Counted from the stretch's first letter, positions 11,993-20,086 are shown. The stretch is DNA of 52,639 bases from Mitsuaria sp. GD03876 (GCF_029840635.1 NZ_JAOCCU010000043.1:1-52639); one strand, 5' to 3'. A program made the numbers and translations. The notes: generated by a model from the letters alone, not told the origin.

Positions 11993-13389
11993 CGACTCCC
12001 TCCACGCCTGTCCGTACCCGCATCGCCCCGTCGCCGACCGGTTTCCTGCACCTGGGCACGGCACGCACGGCGCTGTTCTCGTGGGCCTACGCGCGTCACC
12101 ACGGCGGCCAGTTCGTGCTGCGCATCGAGGACACCGACGTCGCGCGTTCGACGCAGGACTCGGTCGAGCAGATCCTGGCGTCGATGCAGTGGCTGGGCCT
12201 CGACTACGACGAGGGCCCGATCTACCAGATGCAGCGCCTGGAGCGCTACCACGCGGTCATCGAGCAGATGATCGCGGCCGGCACCGCCTACCGCTGCTAC
12301 TGCACGCCGGAGGAGCTCGCGGCGATGAAGGCGGGCCAGGAGGCGCGCGGCGAGAAGCGCCGCTACGACGGCACCTGGCGTCCCGAGGCGGGCAAGACGC
12401 TGCCGGCGATCCCGGACGGCGTGACGCCGGTGGTCCGGTTCAAGAATCCGCTCGACGGCGACGTGACCTGGGACGACGTGGTCAAGGGGCCGATCACGAT
12501 CAACAACCGCGAGATCGACGACCTGATCCTGCTGCGTCCGGACGGCGTGCCGACCTACAACTTCGCGGTCGTGATCGACGACTGGGACATGAGGATCACC
12601 CATGTCTTCCGCGGCGACGAGCACATCAACAACACGCCCTGGCAGATCAACCTGTTCAACGCGCTCGGCGCCCAACTCCCGGCGTTCGGGCATATCCCGG
12701 TGATCCTGGGCGACGACGGGCAGAAGCTGTCCAAGCGCCGCGGCGCGGTCAGCGTGACCGCCTACGAGGACAACGGCTACCTGCCCGAGGCGATGCTGAA
12801 CTACCTGTCCCGCCTGGGCTGGAGCCACGGCGACGACGAGTTGTACAGCCTGGAGCAACTGGTGTCCTGGTTCGATGGCAGCCACATCTCCAAGAGCCCG
12901 GCGCAATGGGACCCGGCCAAGCTGGAATGGGTGAACGGGCACTACATCAAGCAGGCCGACGACGCGCGGCTGGCGACGCTGGTGACGGCGCAACTGGCCA
13001 AGCGGGGCCTGGCAGCGCCGGCGCGGCTGGAGGCGATGTGCGGCCTGTTCAAGGACCGCTGCGGCACGACGGTCGCGCTGGCCGACTGGCTCGCGATGTA
13101 TGTGTCGCCGGTGACGCCGACCGAGACCGATCGCGCGCAGCACCTCACCGACGCGGTCAAGCCGGCGGTGCTGGCGCTGGCCGACGCGCTCGAGGCGCTG
13201 CCCACGTGGGACAAGGCCGCGATCAGCGGCGCGATCAAGGCGACCATCGCCGCGCATGGCCTGAAGATGCCGCAACTGGCGATTCCGGTGCGCGTGCTGG
13301 CTTGCGGCCGTTCGCAGACGCCGTCGGTCGATGCGGTGCTGGAACTCTTCGACAAAGAAATTTTGTTGAACCGCTTGCGTTCCGTTTAA
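11989..13389 (+). CDS. gltX: Glutamyl-tRNA synthetase
   Basis: This is a class I aminoacyl-tRNA synthetase for glutamate, 466 residues. The HIGH-type signature is in [16 protein letters not shown], and the KMSKS-type loop is [11 protein letters not shown]. The anticodon-binding alpha-helical part is C-terminal. It overlaps metZ by four bases. It is followed at once by a tRNA cluster that contains tRNA-Glu, its own substrate. The tRNA promoter begins inside the last codons of gltX, where base composition becomes AT-richer. Confidence 0.97.
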   Translation: MTTPSTPVRTRIAPSPTGFLHLGTARTALFSWAYARHHGGQFVLRIEDTDVARSTQDSVEQILASMQWLGLDYDEGPIYQMQRLERYHAVIEQMIAAGTAYRCYCTPEELAAMKAGQEARGEKRRYDGTWRPEAGKTLPAIPDGVTPVVRFKNPLDGDVTWDDVVKGPITINNREIDDLILLRPDGVPTYNFAVVIDDWDMRITHVFRGDEHINNTPWQINLFNALGAQLPAFGHIPVILGDDGQKLSKRRGAVSVTAYEDNGYLPEAMLNYLSRLGWSHGDDELYSLEQLVSWFDGSHISKSPAQWDPAKLEWVNGHYIKQADDARLATLVTAQLAKRGLAAPARLEAMCGLFKDRCGTTVALADWLAMYVSPVTPTETDRAQHLTDAVKPAVLALADALEALPTWDKAAISGAIKATIAAHGLKMPQLAIPVRVLACGRSQTPSVDAVLELFDKEILLNRLRSV

Positions 13390-13404
13390 AACTCGGTCTA
13401 TACT
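13375..13404 (+). promoter_or_regulatory. Promoter of the tRNA cluster
   Basis: A sigma70-like -35 box TTGCGT (13375-13380) and a -10 box TATACT (13399-13404) are 18 bp apart. They overlap the end of gltX and lie about 130 bp before the first tRNA. The surrounding sequence is notably AT-rich for this genome. Confidence 0.6.
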
Positions 13405-13534
13405 CTCGTTCTCGCTTGAACAGCGCGTTGTTCGAAACGAACTTTGACGCGGCAGACGGTGAATCAAAACGGGGAGCGCGAGCTCCCCGACGAGATTCAA
13501 GGAAGCCGAAAAGAAGCCGGATCGAATCCCCGAA

Positions 13535-13610
<76 letters not shown>

Positions 13611-13652
13611 AACTTCGGTTTGCGTGGCGCGCGGTTCAAGGAAGAAGGTTTA

Positions 13653-13728
13653 GTCCCCTTCGTCTAGAGGCCTAGGACACCACCCTTTCACGGTGATTAC
13701 AGGGGTTCGAATCCCCTAGGGGACGCCA
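13653..13728 (+). tRNA. tRNA-Glu(TTC), copy 1
   Basis: This is a 76-nt cloverleaf with encoded CCA. The acceptor arms are GTCCCCT and AGGGGAC. The anticodon stem is CACC[C]/[C]GGTG with loop CTTTCAC, giving anticodon TTC. The T arm GGGGTTCGAATCCCC is perfect. It is identical to copy 2. Confidence 0.97.
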
Positions 13729-13793
13729 AGTTTTCGAGCTTGGTTACTGACCGGAAGTTGATCGAGAAAATCGAAAATTCTTCGGAAATCGAT

Positions 13794-13820
13794 TTGATCG
13801 TTGTCAAAATCAGGTATAGT
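13794..13820 (+). promoter_or_regulatory. Possible internal promoter before tRNA-Asp copy 1
   Basis: A -10 box TATAGT (13815-13820) stands in an AT-rich spacer of 182 bp. The best -35 candidates, TTGATC (13794-13799) or TTTGAT, give a short 15-16 bp spacing. Transcription from here could drive tRNA-Asp copy 1 and the second cassette. Confidence 0.4.
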
Positions 13821-13910
13821 AACGAAATCGACGCGGCGCTGACATCAAGCGATTGATGAAAGCAAAGCGAGAAGAGTTTGATGCGACGAATCGAAAGATT
13901 CCAAGTATCT

Positions 13911-13987
13911 GGAGTGGTAGTTCAGTTGGTTAGAATACCGGCCTGTCACGCCGGGGGTCGCGGGTTCGAGCCCCGTCCACTCCGCCA
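13911..13987 (+). tRNA. tRNA-Asp(GTC), copy 1
   Basis: This is a 77-nt cloverleaf with encoded CCA. The acceptor arms are GGAGTGG and CCACTCC. The anticodon loop CTGTCAC has anticodon GTC. The T arm is CGGGTTCGAGCCCCG. It is identical to copy 2. Confidence 0.97.
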
Positions 13988-14034
13988 ACACCATTGAGAC
14001 TCGGGCTGCGTACCGATTCGATGCGAAAGCATTC

Positions 14035-14110
<76 letters not shown>

Positions 14111-14160
14111 GAACTCCTTCGGGAGGCTGGAGCGCAGACCGGGTAGCAATAGAAGGTACA

Positions 14161-14236
14161 GTCCCCTTCGTCTAGAGGCCTAGGACACCACCCTTTCACG
14201 GTGATTACAGGGGTTCGAATCCCCTAGGGGACGCCA
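14161..14236 (+). tRNA. tRNA-Glu(TTC), copy 2
   Basis: The 76-nt body is identical to copy 1 at 13653-13728. It lies 50 nt after tRNA-Ala copy 2, compared with 42 nt in the first cassette, and the spacer sequences are unrelated. Confidence 0.97.
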
Positions 14237-14338
14237 AGTTTGACAAGGCTTGGCTGCATCGCGGTTCTGAATGGAATCGAGTGCTTGCAGCGAAACTTGT
14301 TCGCTAACGATATCGACGCACCGAATAGCGTCGTATCT

Positions 14339-14415
14339 GGAGTGGTAGTTCAGTTGGTTAGAATACCGGCCTGTCACGCCGGGGGTCGCGGGTTCGAGCC
14401 CCGTCCACTCCGCCA
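14339..14415 (+). tRNA. tRNA-Asp(GTC), copy 2
   Basis: The 77-nt body is identical to copy 1. The short leader GTATCT directly before it is also shared with copy 1. It is the last tRNA before the terminator. Confidence 0.97.
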
Positions 14416-14422
14416 ACATTGA

Positions 14423-14459
14423 AACCCTGTCGATGCAAGTCGACAGGGTTTTTTCTTTT
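14423..14459 (+). terminator. Terminator of the tRNA cluster
   Basis: The perfect 11-bp stem AACCCTGTCGA (14423-14433) / TCGACAGGGTT (14440-14450) has a six-base loop and runs directly into TTTTTTCTTTT. It is the strongest intrinsic terminator in the window. Confidence 0.93.
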
Positions 14460-14530
14460 CCGACGTCGAATGATTTGGCGGAAAACGGGATTCGCCGGGA
14501 ATCCCGAGAGTTGCCCGATTCAGTATCCGA

Positions 14531-14851
14531 TCAGAGATCCGGATACTCGCGTTTGCGTTGCGCCGTATAACTCCACCAGTCCCGGGGAGGGGCGCCGTTC
14601 ATGAAATCGACGGCGGCCATATACGTATCGAGCACGCACGGATCGTGGCGGTGGCCGGTCAGTTTGCAGATCTGCTGATACAGCGCGAAGGCATCGGCGC
14701 CAATCAGATCCCGAGGATGCTGAATCCCCATCAGCTCGAAATCCCGGACCATCGCCGGCCCGATGTTGGGAATCTGCCGCAGCGCCTCGCAGTCGGCGGC
14801 CGAGGCCGCTTTCCTGTGCGTTTTTCGCGCGGACGTGCGGCCTTCGGGCAT
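14531..14851 (-). CDS. Cdd1-like helix-hairpin-helix protein
   Basis: This is a 106-residue protein. A basic N terminus is followed by a helix-hairpin-helix segment (LRQIPNIGPAMVRDFELMGI). A conserved tail comes next, with HDPCVLDTYMAAVDFMNG and WWSYTAQRKREYP. This matches the small Cdd1 family (called pathogenicity-locus or mitomycin-resistance-like in databases), related to the DNA-binding helix-hairpin-helix of repair proteins. Its molecular function is not established. The ATG is two bases after the lexA stop, so the two genes almost certainly share an SOS-controlled transcript. A small inverted repeat, AGTATCC (14522-14528) / GGATACT (14541-14547), spans its stop codon. Confidence 0.82.
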   Translation of the reverse strand: MPEGRTSARKTHRKAASAADCEALRQIPNIGPAMVRDFELMGIQHPRDLIGADAFALYQQICKLTGHRHDPCVLDTYMAAVDFMNGAPPRDWWSYTAQRKREYPDL

Positions 14852-14853
14852 GG

Positions 14854-15537
14854 TCAGTGGAAGCCGCCCGAGCGGATCAGGCCGACCGCCAATCCCTCGA
14901 TCGCGAACTGCTCGTCGGGCGTGACCTCGATCGGCGCGAAGTCGGCGTTCTCGGGCAGCAACCGGATGCCGTCGGCATCGCGCTGGAAGCGCTTCACCGT
15001 GACCTCGTCGCCGATGCGCGCGACGACCACCTGGCCGTTGCGGGCCTCGCTGATCTTGCGCACCGCGAGCAGGTCGCCATCCATGATGCCGATGTCCTTC
15101 ATGCTCATGCCTTTCACGCGCAGCAGGAAGTCCGGCGCCTTCGAGAACATCGAGGGGTCGACGCTATAGTGCTGCTCCACATGTTCCTCGGCGAGGATCG
15201 GCGCGCCCGCGGCGACCCGGCCCACCAGCGGCAGCGTCAGCTGCGCGAGGCTGGCCAGCGGCAGCGCGAACTGGCTGTGCTCGCGGGCGCGGTTGACCTG
15301 GCGCAGCGCCGTCGACGGCAGCCGGATCCCGCGGGCGGTGCCGCCTACCAGCTCGATGACGCCCTTGCGGGCCAGCGCCTGCAGGTGTTCCTCGGCCGCG
15401 TTGGCGGACTTGAAACCCAGTTGCTGCGCGATTTCCGCGCGGGTGGGCGGCGAGCCGGTGCTCTCGATGCTGTCGCGGACCAGATCAAAGATCTGTTGTT
15501 GGCGGGCGGTGAGTTTGGGTGGTGTATCCACGGGCAC
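14854..15537 (-). CDS. lexA: LexA repressor
   Basis: LexA is the SOS repressor and autocleaves when stimulated by the RecA filament. An N-terminal winged helix ([12 protein letters not shown], then [12 protein letters not shown]) is followed by the peptidase domain. The cleavage site is Ala110-Gly111 in GRVAAGAPI. The catalytic dyad is Ser145 (KGMSMKD) and Lys182 (VTVKRF). The start shown is a GTG at 15537. A second in-frame GTG at 15531 is better spaced from the AAAGG site and may be the real start, giving [11 protein letters not shown] LexA box lies 80 bp upstream. The gene is co-transcribed with the Cdd1-like gene. Confidence 0.96.
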   Translation of the reverse strand: MPVDTPPKLTARQQQIFDLVRDSIESTGSPPTRAEIAQQLGFKSANAAEEHLQALARKGVIELVGGTARGIRLPSTALRQVNRAREHSQFALPLASLAQLTLPLVGRVAAGAPILAEEHVEQHYSVDPSMFSKAPDFLLRVKGMSMKDIGIMDGDLLAVRKISEARNGQVVVARIGDEVTVKRFQRDADGIRLLPENADFAPIEVTPDEQFAIEGLAVGLIRSGGFH

Positions 15538-15616
15538 AGGCCTTTATTCCATTGAGGAGCAGGTGAGTTCGGCGCGGCGGCGTGGTTCGAAAACCGCCTG
15601 AGAATTCATCCAGCAT

Positions 15617-15632
15617 CTGGATTTTTATACAG
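15617..15632. promoter_or_regulatory. LexA (SOS) box between lexA and asparaginase
   Basis: CTGGATTTTTATACAG matches the CTGT-N8-ACAG LexA consensus with one mismatch (G for T at position 4) and an AT-rich centre. On the minus strand it contains TATAAA (bases 15624-15629), a likely lexA -10 box, so LexA binding would block its own promoter. The same box directly abuts the AGGAG ribosome binding site of the divergent asparaginase gene. Confidence 0.85.
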
Positions 15633-15643
15633 GAGACGACAAA

Positions 15644-16579
15644 TTGCAAAGCGCGGCCCAGACCTTCGTGATCATCGGCACCGGCGGCACGATCGCCGGC
15701 GCCTCCGATAGCGCCACGGACAACGTCGGCTACAAGGCCGGTTCGCTGTCCGTCGACACGCTGGTCAAGGCGGTCCCGGCGCTCGCGTCGCGCTCGCTCG
15801 AGGCGGAACAGCTCGCGCAACTCGACAGCAAGGACATGGACCACGGGACCTGGGCGCGCTTGGCCCGGCGGGTGCGGGAGCACCTGGATCGCCCCGAGGT
15901 CCGAGGCATCGTCATCACCCATGGCACGGACACGCTGGAGGAGACCGCCTATCTGCTGCAACGCGTGCTGGCGCCGGAAAAGCCGGTGGTGCTGACCGCC
16001 GCGATGCGGCCGGCGACGGCCATCCAGGCGGACGGCCCGCAGAACCTGCTCGATGCGGTGGCGGTCGCCGCGAGCGCCGGTGTGCGCGGCGTCGTGGCCG
16101 TGGTGGCGGGGCAGGTGTGGTCCGGGCTCGAGCTGCGCAAGACGCACAGCTACCGGCTCGATGCCTTCGAGGCCGGACCCGACGCCGGGCCGCTCGCGGT
16201 GGTGGAGGAGGGCGCGTTGCGCCGCTTCCGCGACTGGACGACGGGCGAGGCGCTCGGCGCCGCGCTGCTGCCGGAAGACGGCGCGGCCTGGCCGTGGGTC
16301 GAGGTGCTCGCCAGCCACGCCGGCGCCGACGCGCGCGCGCTCGAGGCTTGGCGGACCGCGGGCCTGCAAGGCCTGGTGCTGGCCTGCACCGGCAATGGCA
16401 CGCTGAACCAGGCGCTCGAGGCGCCGGTCCAGGCGTTGAAGGACGCCGGCGTGCCGGTGTGGCGGACGACCCGCTGCGCGCAGGGGCGCATCGTCGGCGC
16501 CGAGGACGAACCCGCCGCCGCGCTGTCGCCGTGGGCCGCGCGCGTCGAGTTGATGCTGTCGCTGCTCCGGCGCCGCTGA
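15644..16579 (+). CDS. L-asparaginase (type I/II superfamily), cytoplasmic form
   Basis: This enzyme hydrolyses asparagine to aspartate and ammonia. The N-terminal nucleophile threonine lies in IGTGGTIAGAS (Thr16), and the second catalytic block is ITHGTDTLEETAY. The MRPATAIQADGPQNLLDAV region, with the substrate-binding aspartate, is also present. No signal peptide is seen, so the 311-residue protein should be cytoplasmic. The start is a TTG eight bases after a good AGGAG site, and no ATG in frame fits better. It is divergent from lexA and shares the intervening SOS box. Relaxed glutaminase activity cannot be judged from sequence. Confidence 0.9.
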   Translation: MQSAAQTFVIIGTGGTIAGASDSATDNVGYKAGSLSVDTLVKAVPALASRSLEAEQLAQLDSKDMDHGTWARLARRVREHLDRPEVRGIVITHGTDTLEETAYLLQRVLAPEKPVVLTAAMRPATAIQADGPQNLLDAVAVAASAGVRGVVAVVAGQVWSGLELRKTHSYRLDAFEAGPDAGPLAVVEEGALRRFRDWTTGEALGAALLPEDGAAWPWVEVLASHAGADARALEAWRTAGLQGLVLACTGNGTLNQALEAPVQALKDAGVPVWRTTRCAQGRIVGAEDEPAAALSPWAARVELMLSLLRRR

Positions 16580-16594
16580 TCGATCGGCGGCCTC

Positions 16595-16628
16595 AAAAGA
16601 AAACGCCGGCGATGAGCCGGCGTTCTTC
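16595..16628. terminator. Bidirectional terminator between asparaginase and ohr
   Basis: The perfect 9-bp arms AACGCCGGC (16602-16610) and GCCGGCGTT (16616-16624) have a five-base loop. The right flank is TTCTTC. The left flank, AAAAGAAAA, reads as TTTTCTTTT on the minus strand. It would stop both the asparaginase transcript and the convergent ohr transcript. Confidence 0.85.
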
Positions 16629-16703
16629 ATGGCGGGTCCGAAGGCCGCGCCGGTGAGGTCATCACGCGATCGGGAGATCGCGCGAGCCGCTCGCGAGCGA
16701 GCT

Positions 16704-17138
16704 TCAGACGATCGTCAGCGTGACGTCGATGTTGCCGCGGGTGGCGTTCGAGTACGGGCAGACCTCGTGGGCATCGGCGACCAGCTTCTCCAGCTGCGCG
16801 CGGTCCATGCCCGGCACCGAGATCTTCATCGACACGGCGATGCCGAAGGCGCCCGGCTTGTTGGCGTGAGGGCCGATGCCGACTTCGCTGGTGATCGAGA
16901 CCTCGGCCGGCAGCGCGACCTTGTTGCGGGCCGAGACGGCCTTCATCGCGCCGATGAAGCAGGCCGAGTAGCCCGCGGCGAACAGCTGTTCCGGGTTGGT
17001 GCCCGCGCCGTCGTCGCCGCCCAGCGCCTTGGGCGTGGACAGCTGGACCTTCAGGCGGTCGTCGGAGGATTGCGCGGTGCCGGCGCGGCCGCCGGTGGCG
17101 GTGGCGGTGGCGGTGTAGAGGGCTTTTTCGATGGCCAT
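16704..17138 (-). CDS. ohr: Organic hydroperoxide resistance protein Ohr
   Basis: Ohr is a thiol peroxidase of the OsmC/Ohr fold that reduces organic hydroperoxides using lipoylated partners. The two redox cysteines are in GYSACFIGA (Cys60) and [13 protein letters not shown] (Cys127). I chose the start MAIEKALYT (ATG at 17138), preceded by AAGGAG; the longer open frame upstream has no family similarity. At 144 residues it matches the usual length. It lies 49 bases downstream of ohrR and ends near a bidirectional terminator. Confidence 0.96.
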   Translation of the reverse strand: MAIEKALYTATATATGGRAGTAQSSDDRLKVQLSTPKALGGDDGAGTNPEQLFAAGYSACFIGAMKAVSARNKVALPAEVSITSEVGIGPHANKPGAFGIAVSMKISVPGMDRAQLEKLVADAHEVCPYSNATRGNIDVTLTIV

Positions 17139-17187
17139 GAGGGGCTCCTTGGTGGTGAGAGGGTGGGTGAGTGAAGGGGACAGGGGG

Positions 17188-17733
17188 TCAGGTCTCGCCG
17201 TCGTCGTCGAGGGCGGGATCGCGGGCGAGGTGCTCGAGCACATTGCGCCGCAATTCATGCAGGCGTCGCGTCAGCGCTTCCACTTCGGCGGGGCCGCAGG
17301 CACTGGCGCAAGCCAGTTGTTCGGGGATGCCGGCCGCCTGCGCGCGCAGGGCGCGACCGGCGGCCGTCAGGTGGATCTCGACGCGGCGTTCGTCGCTTTG
17401 CGCGCGGCGGCGTTCGATCAGGCCACCGGCTTCCAGGCGCTTGAGCAGCGGCGTCAGCGTGCCGGAGTCCAGGCTCAGCCGTTGCCCCAGTTCCGAGACG
17501 CCCGGGCCGTCGGTCTCCCAGAGCACCAGCATGACGAGGTACTGCGGGTAGGTCAGGCCCAGAGGAGCCAGCAGCGGCTTGTACAGCTTCGTCATCGCCA
17601 GCGACGTCGAATACAACGCGAAGCACAGCTGCACGTCCAGCTTCAGCCAGTCGGTGCCCGGAGGCATCGGCTGGGCGCCGACGCCGGCCGGGACGGCGGT
17701 GTCGTGCGAGGTGGAGCGGGGTGCGTTCGGCAT
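17188..17733 (-). CDS. ohrR: MarR-family organic hydroperoxide sensor OhrR
   Basis: This is a winged-helix repressor that releases ohr when a cysteine is oxidised by organic peroxide. The conserved sensing cysteine is in [11 protein letters not shown] (Cys37). The tyrosines of LTYPQYLVM and the recognition region [17 protein letters not shown] with wing [11 protein letters not shown] are typical. I chose the ATG at 17733; a TTG 21 bases upstream also opens the frame. The product is about 181 residues, with an N-terminal extension of roughly 25 residues. An operator-like palindrome lies 19 bp upstream of the start. ohr follows in the same direction. Confidence 0.93.
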   Translation of the reverse strand: MPNAPRSTSHDTAVPAGVGAQPMPPGTDWLKLDVQLCFALYSTSLAMTKLYKPLLAPLGLTYPQYLVMLVLWETDGPGVSELGQRLSLDSGTLTPLLKRLEAGGLIERRRAQSDERRVEIHLTAAGRALRAQAAGIPEQLACASACGPAEVEALTRRLHELRRNVLEHLARDPALDDDGET

Positions 17734-17751
17734 GGGGTGAACTGTAGCGAG

Positions 17752-17772
17752 CAATTAAATTGCACGCAATTG
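17752..17772. promoter_or_regulatory. Putative OhrR operator
   Basis: There are two overlapping palindromes. CAATT-A-AATTG lies at 17752-17762, and AATTGC-AC-GCAATT at 17758-17771. AATTGC-NN-GCAATT-type dyads are the known binding pattern of OhrR proteins. The AT-rich element stands out in a GC-rich background and sits just upstream of ohrR. Confidence 0.75.
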
Positions 17773-17776
17773 AAAT

Positions 17777-17886
17777 GGTCTTTCCCGCCGGTTGAGGGGA
17801 ACTATCGGCGGGAGACCGAGGGATTTCCAGCGGCGCTGAGCGGCCTTCGAGGCCAACTTGGAGAGGGCCACCACGTCCGCCGTGGT
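17777..17886. repeat. Cluster of hairpins between ohrR and the lipoprotein gene
   Basis: TCCCGCCG (17783-17790) pairs with CGGCGGGA (17806-17813), and an outer GGTC (17777-17780) pairs with GACC (17814-17817). GGCCT-TCG-AGGCC follows at about 17843-17855. ACCACG (17870-17875) pairs with CGTGGT (17881-17886). No good T-run follows any of them. The 226-bp gap (17734-17959) holds these hairpins and the OhrR operator and no other clear gene. Confidence 0.5.
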
Positions 17887-17959
17887 CAGGGTTGCCTTCG
17901 GGCCCCGGATATTCCCCGCCTCGCCATGCTGGCCAAGGACTTAGCATCTGCCGCGCCGA

Positions 17960-18445
17960 ATGAAGCCAACGAAAGTTTCCATCCCGGGCCCCCCAGCCTT
18001 CCGAAACACGGTCATCGGAGTCGCGATCATGTTGACCGCGGCTTGCTCCCCAGGCGCGCTCGACGGCGAGTCCTCCATCAACGGAGCGCCTGGTTATTCC
18101 TTCGTGGACACCGGCGGCCACGGCCGGGTGATCGTCTTCGGCAAGCCGGGAGAGCCCGCGCAGTTCGTGGTCCAGTCCCGGGTCGACGGGTACTCCGTGC
18201 GCGACGGAAAGATCCTCGTCGCGCGGTTGCCGATGAAGTCGGACCAGGCCGCCCCGAGCGGCTGGATCACCGAAGGTCCCTGCCAGTACCTGTCGATCGA
18301 CATCGCCAGCCGGCGGATGTCCGTCTTGCCGGATCCGATCGCGGGCCTGTCCTGCAGGCCCGCCATCGACACGACGGGCGAGACCCGGTCGCTCGTCCCG
18401 AAGGGCGATCCGGCGGCCTCCGCCGGATCGGAGAAGGGGCGCTAG
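17960..18445 (+). CDS. Hypothetical small secreted protein, possible lipoprotein
   Basis: This is a 161-residue product without a recognisable family. The N terminus is basic, then hydrophobic (VIGVAIMLTAAC). The cysteine after LTAA could be a lipidation site, although threonine at -3 is atypical for a lipobox. The mature part has beta-strand-like alternation (GRVIVFGKPGEPAQFVV, YSVRDGKILVARL) and two further cysteines (GPCQYLS and GLSCRP) that could form a disulfide. No good ribosome binding site precedes the ATG, and an internal ATG at MLTAAC exists. Codon use fits a real gene. It is flanked on both sides by inverted-repeat clusters. Confidence 0.55.
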   Translation: MKPTKVSIPGPPAFRNTVIGVAIMLTAACSPGALDGESSINGAPGYSFVDTGGHGRVIVFGKPGEPAQFVVQSRVDGYSVRDGKILVARLPMKSDQAAPSGWITEGPCQYLSIDIASRRMSVLPDPIAGLSCRPAIDTTGETRSLVPKGDPAASAGSEKGR

Positions 18446-18462
18446 CCTCCTCCCGGCCGATC

Positions 18463-18595
18463 AGCCCGACTTGACGGGCTCCATCAGATGCGGGTTAACC
18501 CGCATGAGGCACCACGGAATCGCCCGGACACTTCGGGCGCCCGAAAGGGCGCCGGTGCCGCCGGCAAGGAGCCGGAGAGTTCCTGACGGCACCGG
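18463..18595. repeat. Run of four inverted repeats before the golvesin-domain gene
   Basis: In order these are AGCCCG-N6-CGGGCT (18463-18480), the perfect 18-bp palindrome ATGCGGGTTAACCCGCAT (18488-18505), TTCGGGCGCCCGAA (18532-18545), and CCGGTGCCG (18552-18560) with CGGCACCGG (18587-18595) around an inner CCGGC/GCCGG hairpin. They fill most of the 213-bp gap. The first could act as a weak terminator for the upstream gene, and the perfect palindrome looks like a regulator site. The rest would form a structured leader. Confidence 0.6.
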
Positions 18596-18658
18596 AATTC
18601 GAACGAGGCGCGGCGGCAGTGCCGGGGACCGTGCCCAACCCATCCAACAGGGAGTTTC

Positions 18659-20050
18659 ATGAATCGCACCTTCAAGCGGCGTTTGCCGCTCGTGCTGCCG
18701 TGGCTGGTCGCCGCGTCGGCGGCCGCCGCCCAGACGACGGTGGTCGACAACACCTCGACCGGGTTCACCGCGAACTACGTCTGGACCTCCAGCACTGCGG
18801 GCTCCGCGACCTTCGCGGGGCCGAACCATCTGGTCGCCAACGGCTTGGCGAACATCCTGGACAACACGTCGCCGCAGTTCTCCACCACCGGCAACTGGCA
18901 GGCGCGCACCGACGGCATCGGCATGTACGGCCCGAGCTTCGTGGCGATGACCGCGCCGTCCGCGCGGTTCCCGTATCACTTCCCGCCGCGCATCCTCGAC
19001 AACGACACCTACCACGGCGCCGAGGGCGGCTCCAACAACTGGCTGGGCAGTACGGCACTGGCGGGTTACTACGGCGCGAATTACCGCTACTTCGATCCCG
19101 CGACCTCGACGGGCGATCGGGTGACGAAGTTCAGGTTCGTGACCGAGTCGATCGGCGGCATCTCGCAGATGCGCACGGTGCAGTTGTCGGCGCACTGGCC
19201 CGCGTCGCCGGGCAATGCGAGCAACGCGATCTACCGCGTGCGCAATGGCGCTGCCGTCGTGGCGGAGCACCGCGTCAACCAGCGCCAGAGTTCCGGTGAC
19301 TGGGCGCCGCTGGGGCAGCCGTTCTCGATCGGCAGCGCGTCGGACCTGACGATCGAGGTCGACGCGACCGGCGCGGACGGCGTCGTGATCGCCGACGCGG
19401 TCCGGTTGGTCTCGGTGGACGCCACGCTGGTGAACGCGGCGCGCTGGCAATTGCCGTCGATGCCCTGGTCCATGCCGGTGGACATCTACGCGCGCTGGCC
19501 GCAGGCCTATCCGCTGCCGTCGCCGTACGTGGCCTGGACCCTGGTCGGCGGCACGGGCCATGAGCACAACGTCATCGGCAACCCGGACACCGCCCAGGCG
19601 CCGGCCGACGGCGAGTGGCGCAAGCTGGGTCGGATCGACCTGCAGGGCACGCAGTCGAACTACGTGTTGCTGGAGGAAACCGGCGTGGGAGCGCAGCCGG
19701 TGTTCGCCGATGCGGTCGCCTACGTGCCGGCCAATGCCTTCCCCATCGCGAGCTGGGAGTCCAGCGCGCCGGGCCGGGCCGTCGACCTCTACGTGCAATG
19801 GTCGGCCGATGCGACGCGCTCGGCGGAGGCTCGCTACGTGGTGACGCATTGGGCGTCCCAGAACGGCGCGTGCGTGTCGCCGCGGCGCTTCTCGGTCAAG
19901 GTCGACCAGCGCGACGCCACGCTCGCCGCGGGCACCTACCTGGGACGCGTGCCCGCGGACCAGAACTGCGGCACGACCAAGGTCGAGCTGGTGCCGGGCA
20001 GCGGGGTGGGCACGCTGTCGGCGGACGCGGTGCGGTTCGTCAGCCTTTGA
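18659..20050 (+). CDS. Secreted protein with three golvesin-like domains
   Basis: A signal peptide (MNRTFKRRLPLVLPWLVAASAAAA, split before QTTVVDN) is followed by a 440-residue exported part. Three domains each end in a near-identical strand: ADAVRLV (about residue 245), ADAVAYV (about 350) and ADAVRFV (about 455). Each also contains VDLYVQW/DIYARWP-type and Gly-Tyr-Leu/Gly-Arg-Val strands. This pattern is that of the golvesin C-terminal-like or xanthan-lyase carbohydrate-binding-like beta-sandwich. No catalytic domain is recognised, so an extracellular ligand- or glycan-binding role is inferred only. GGGAG precedes the ATG. The C-terminal domain has a cysteine pair (NGACVSP and DQNCGTT), probably a disulfide. 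Confidence 0.75.
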   Translation: MNRTFKRRLPLVLPWLVAASAAAAQTTVVDNTSTGFTANYVWTSSTAGSATFAGPNHLVANGLANILDNTSPQFSTTGNWQARTDGIGMYGPSFVAMTAPSARFPYHFPPRILDNDTYHGAEGGSNNWLGSTALAGYYGANYRYFDPATSTGDRVTKFRFVTESIGGISQMRTVQLSAHWPASPGNASNAIYRVRNGAAVVAEHRVNQRQSSGDWAPLGQPFSIGSASDLTIEVDATGADGVVIADAVRLVSVDATLVNAARWQLPSMPWSMPVDIYARWPQAYPLPSPYVAWTLVGGTGHEHNVIGNPDTAQAPADGEWRKLGRIDLQGTQSNYVLLEETGVGAQPVFADAVAYVPANAFPIASWESSAPGRAVDLYVQWSADATRSAEARYVVTHWASQNGACVSPRRFSVKVDQRDATLAAGTYLGRVPADQNCGTTKVELVPGSGVGTLSADAVRFVSL

Positions 20051-20086
20051 CGAGGGTCGAGCCGGCGCGGCGGGAGGGGCAACCGC

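Noticed and set aside
14522-14547. AGTATCC/GGATACT inverted repeat as terminator of lexA-cdd1
   Set aside because: No T-run follows on the minus strand and the stop codon lies in the loop. It is kept only as a note in the gene entry.
17255-18121. 288-residue open frame on the minus strand covering ohrR upstream sequence
   Set aside because: It is a second frame of ohrR extended through the operator and hairpins. The real ohrR frame has the sensing cysteine and winged helix.
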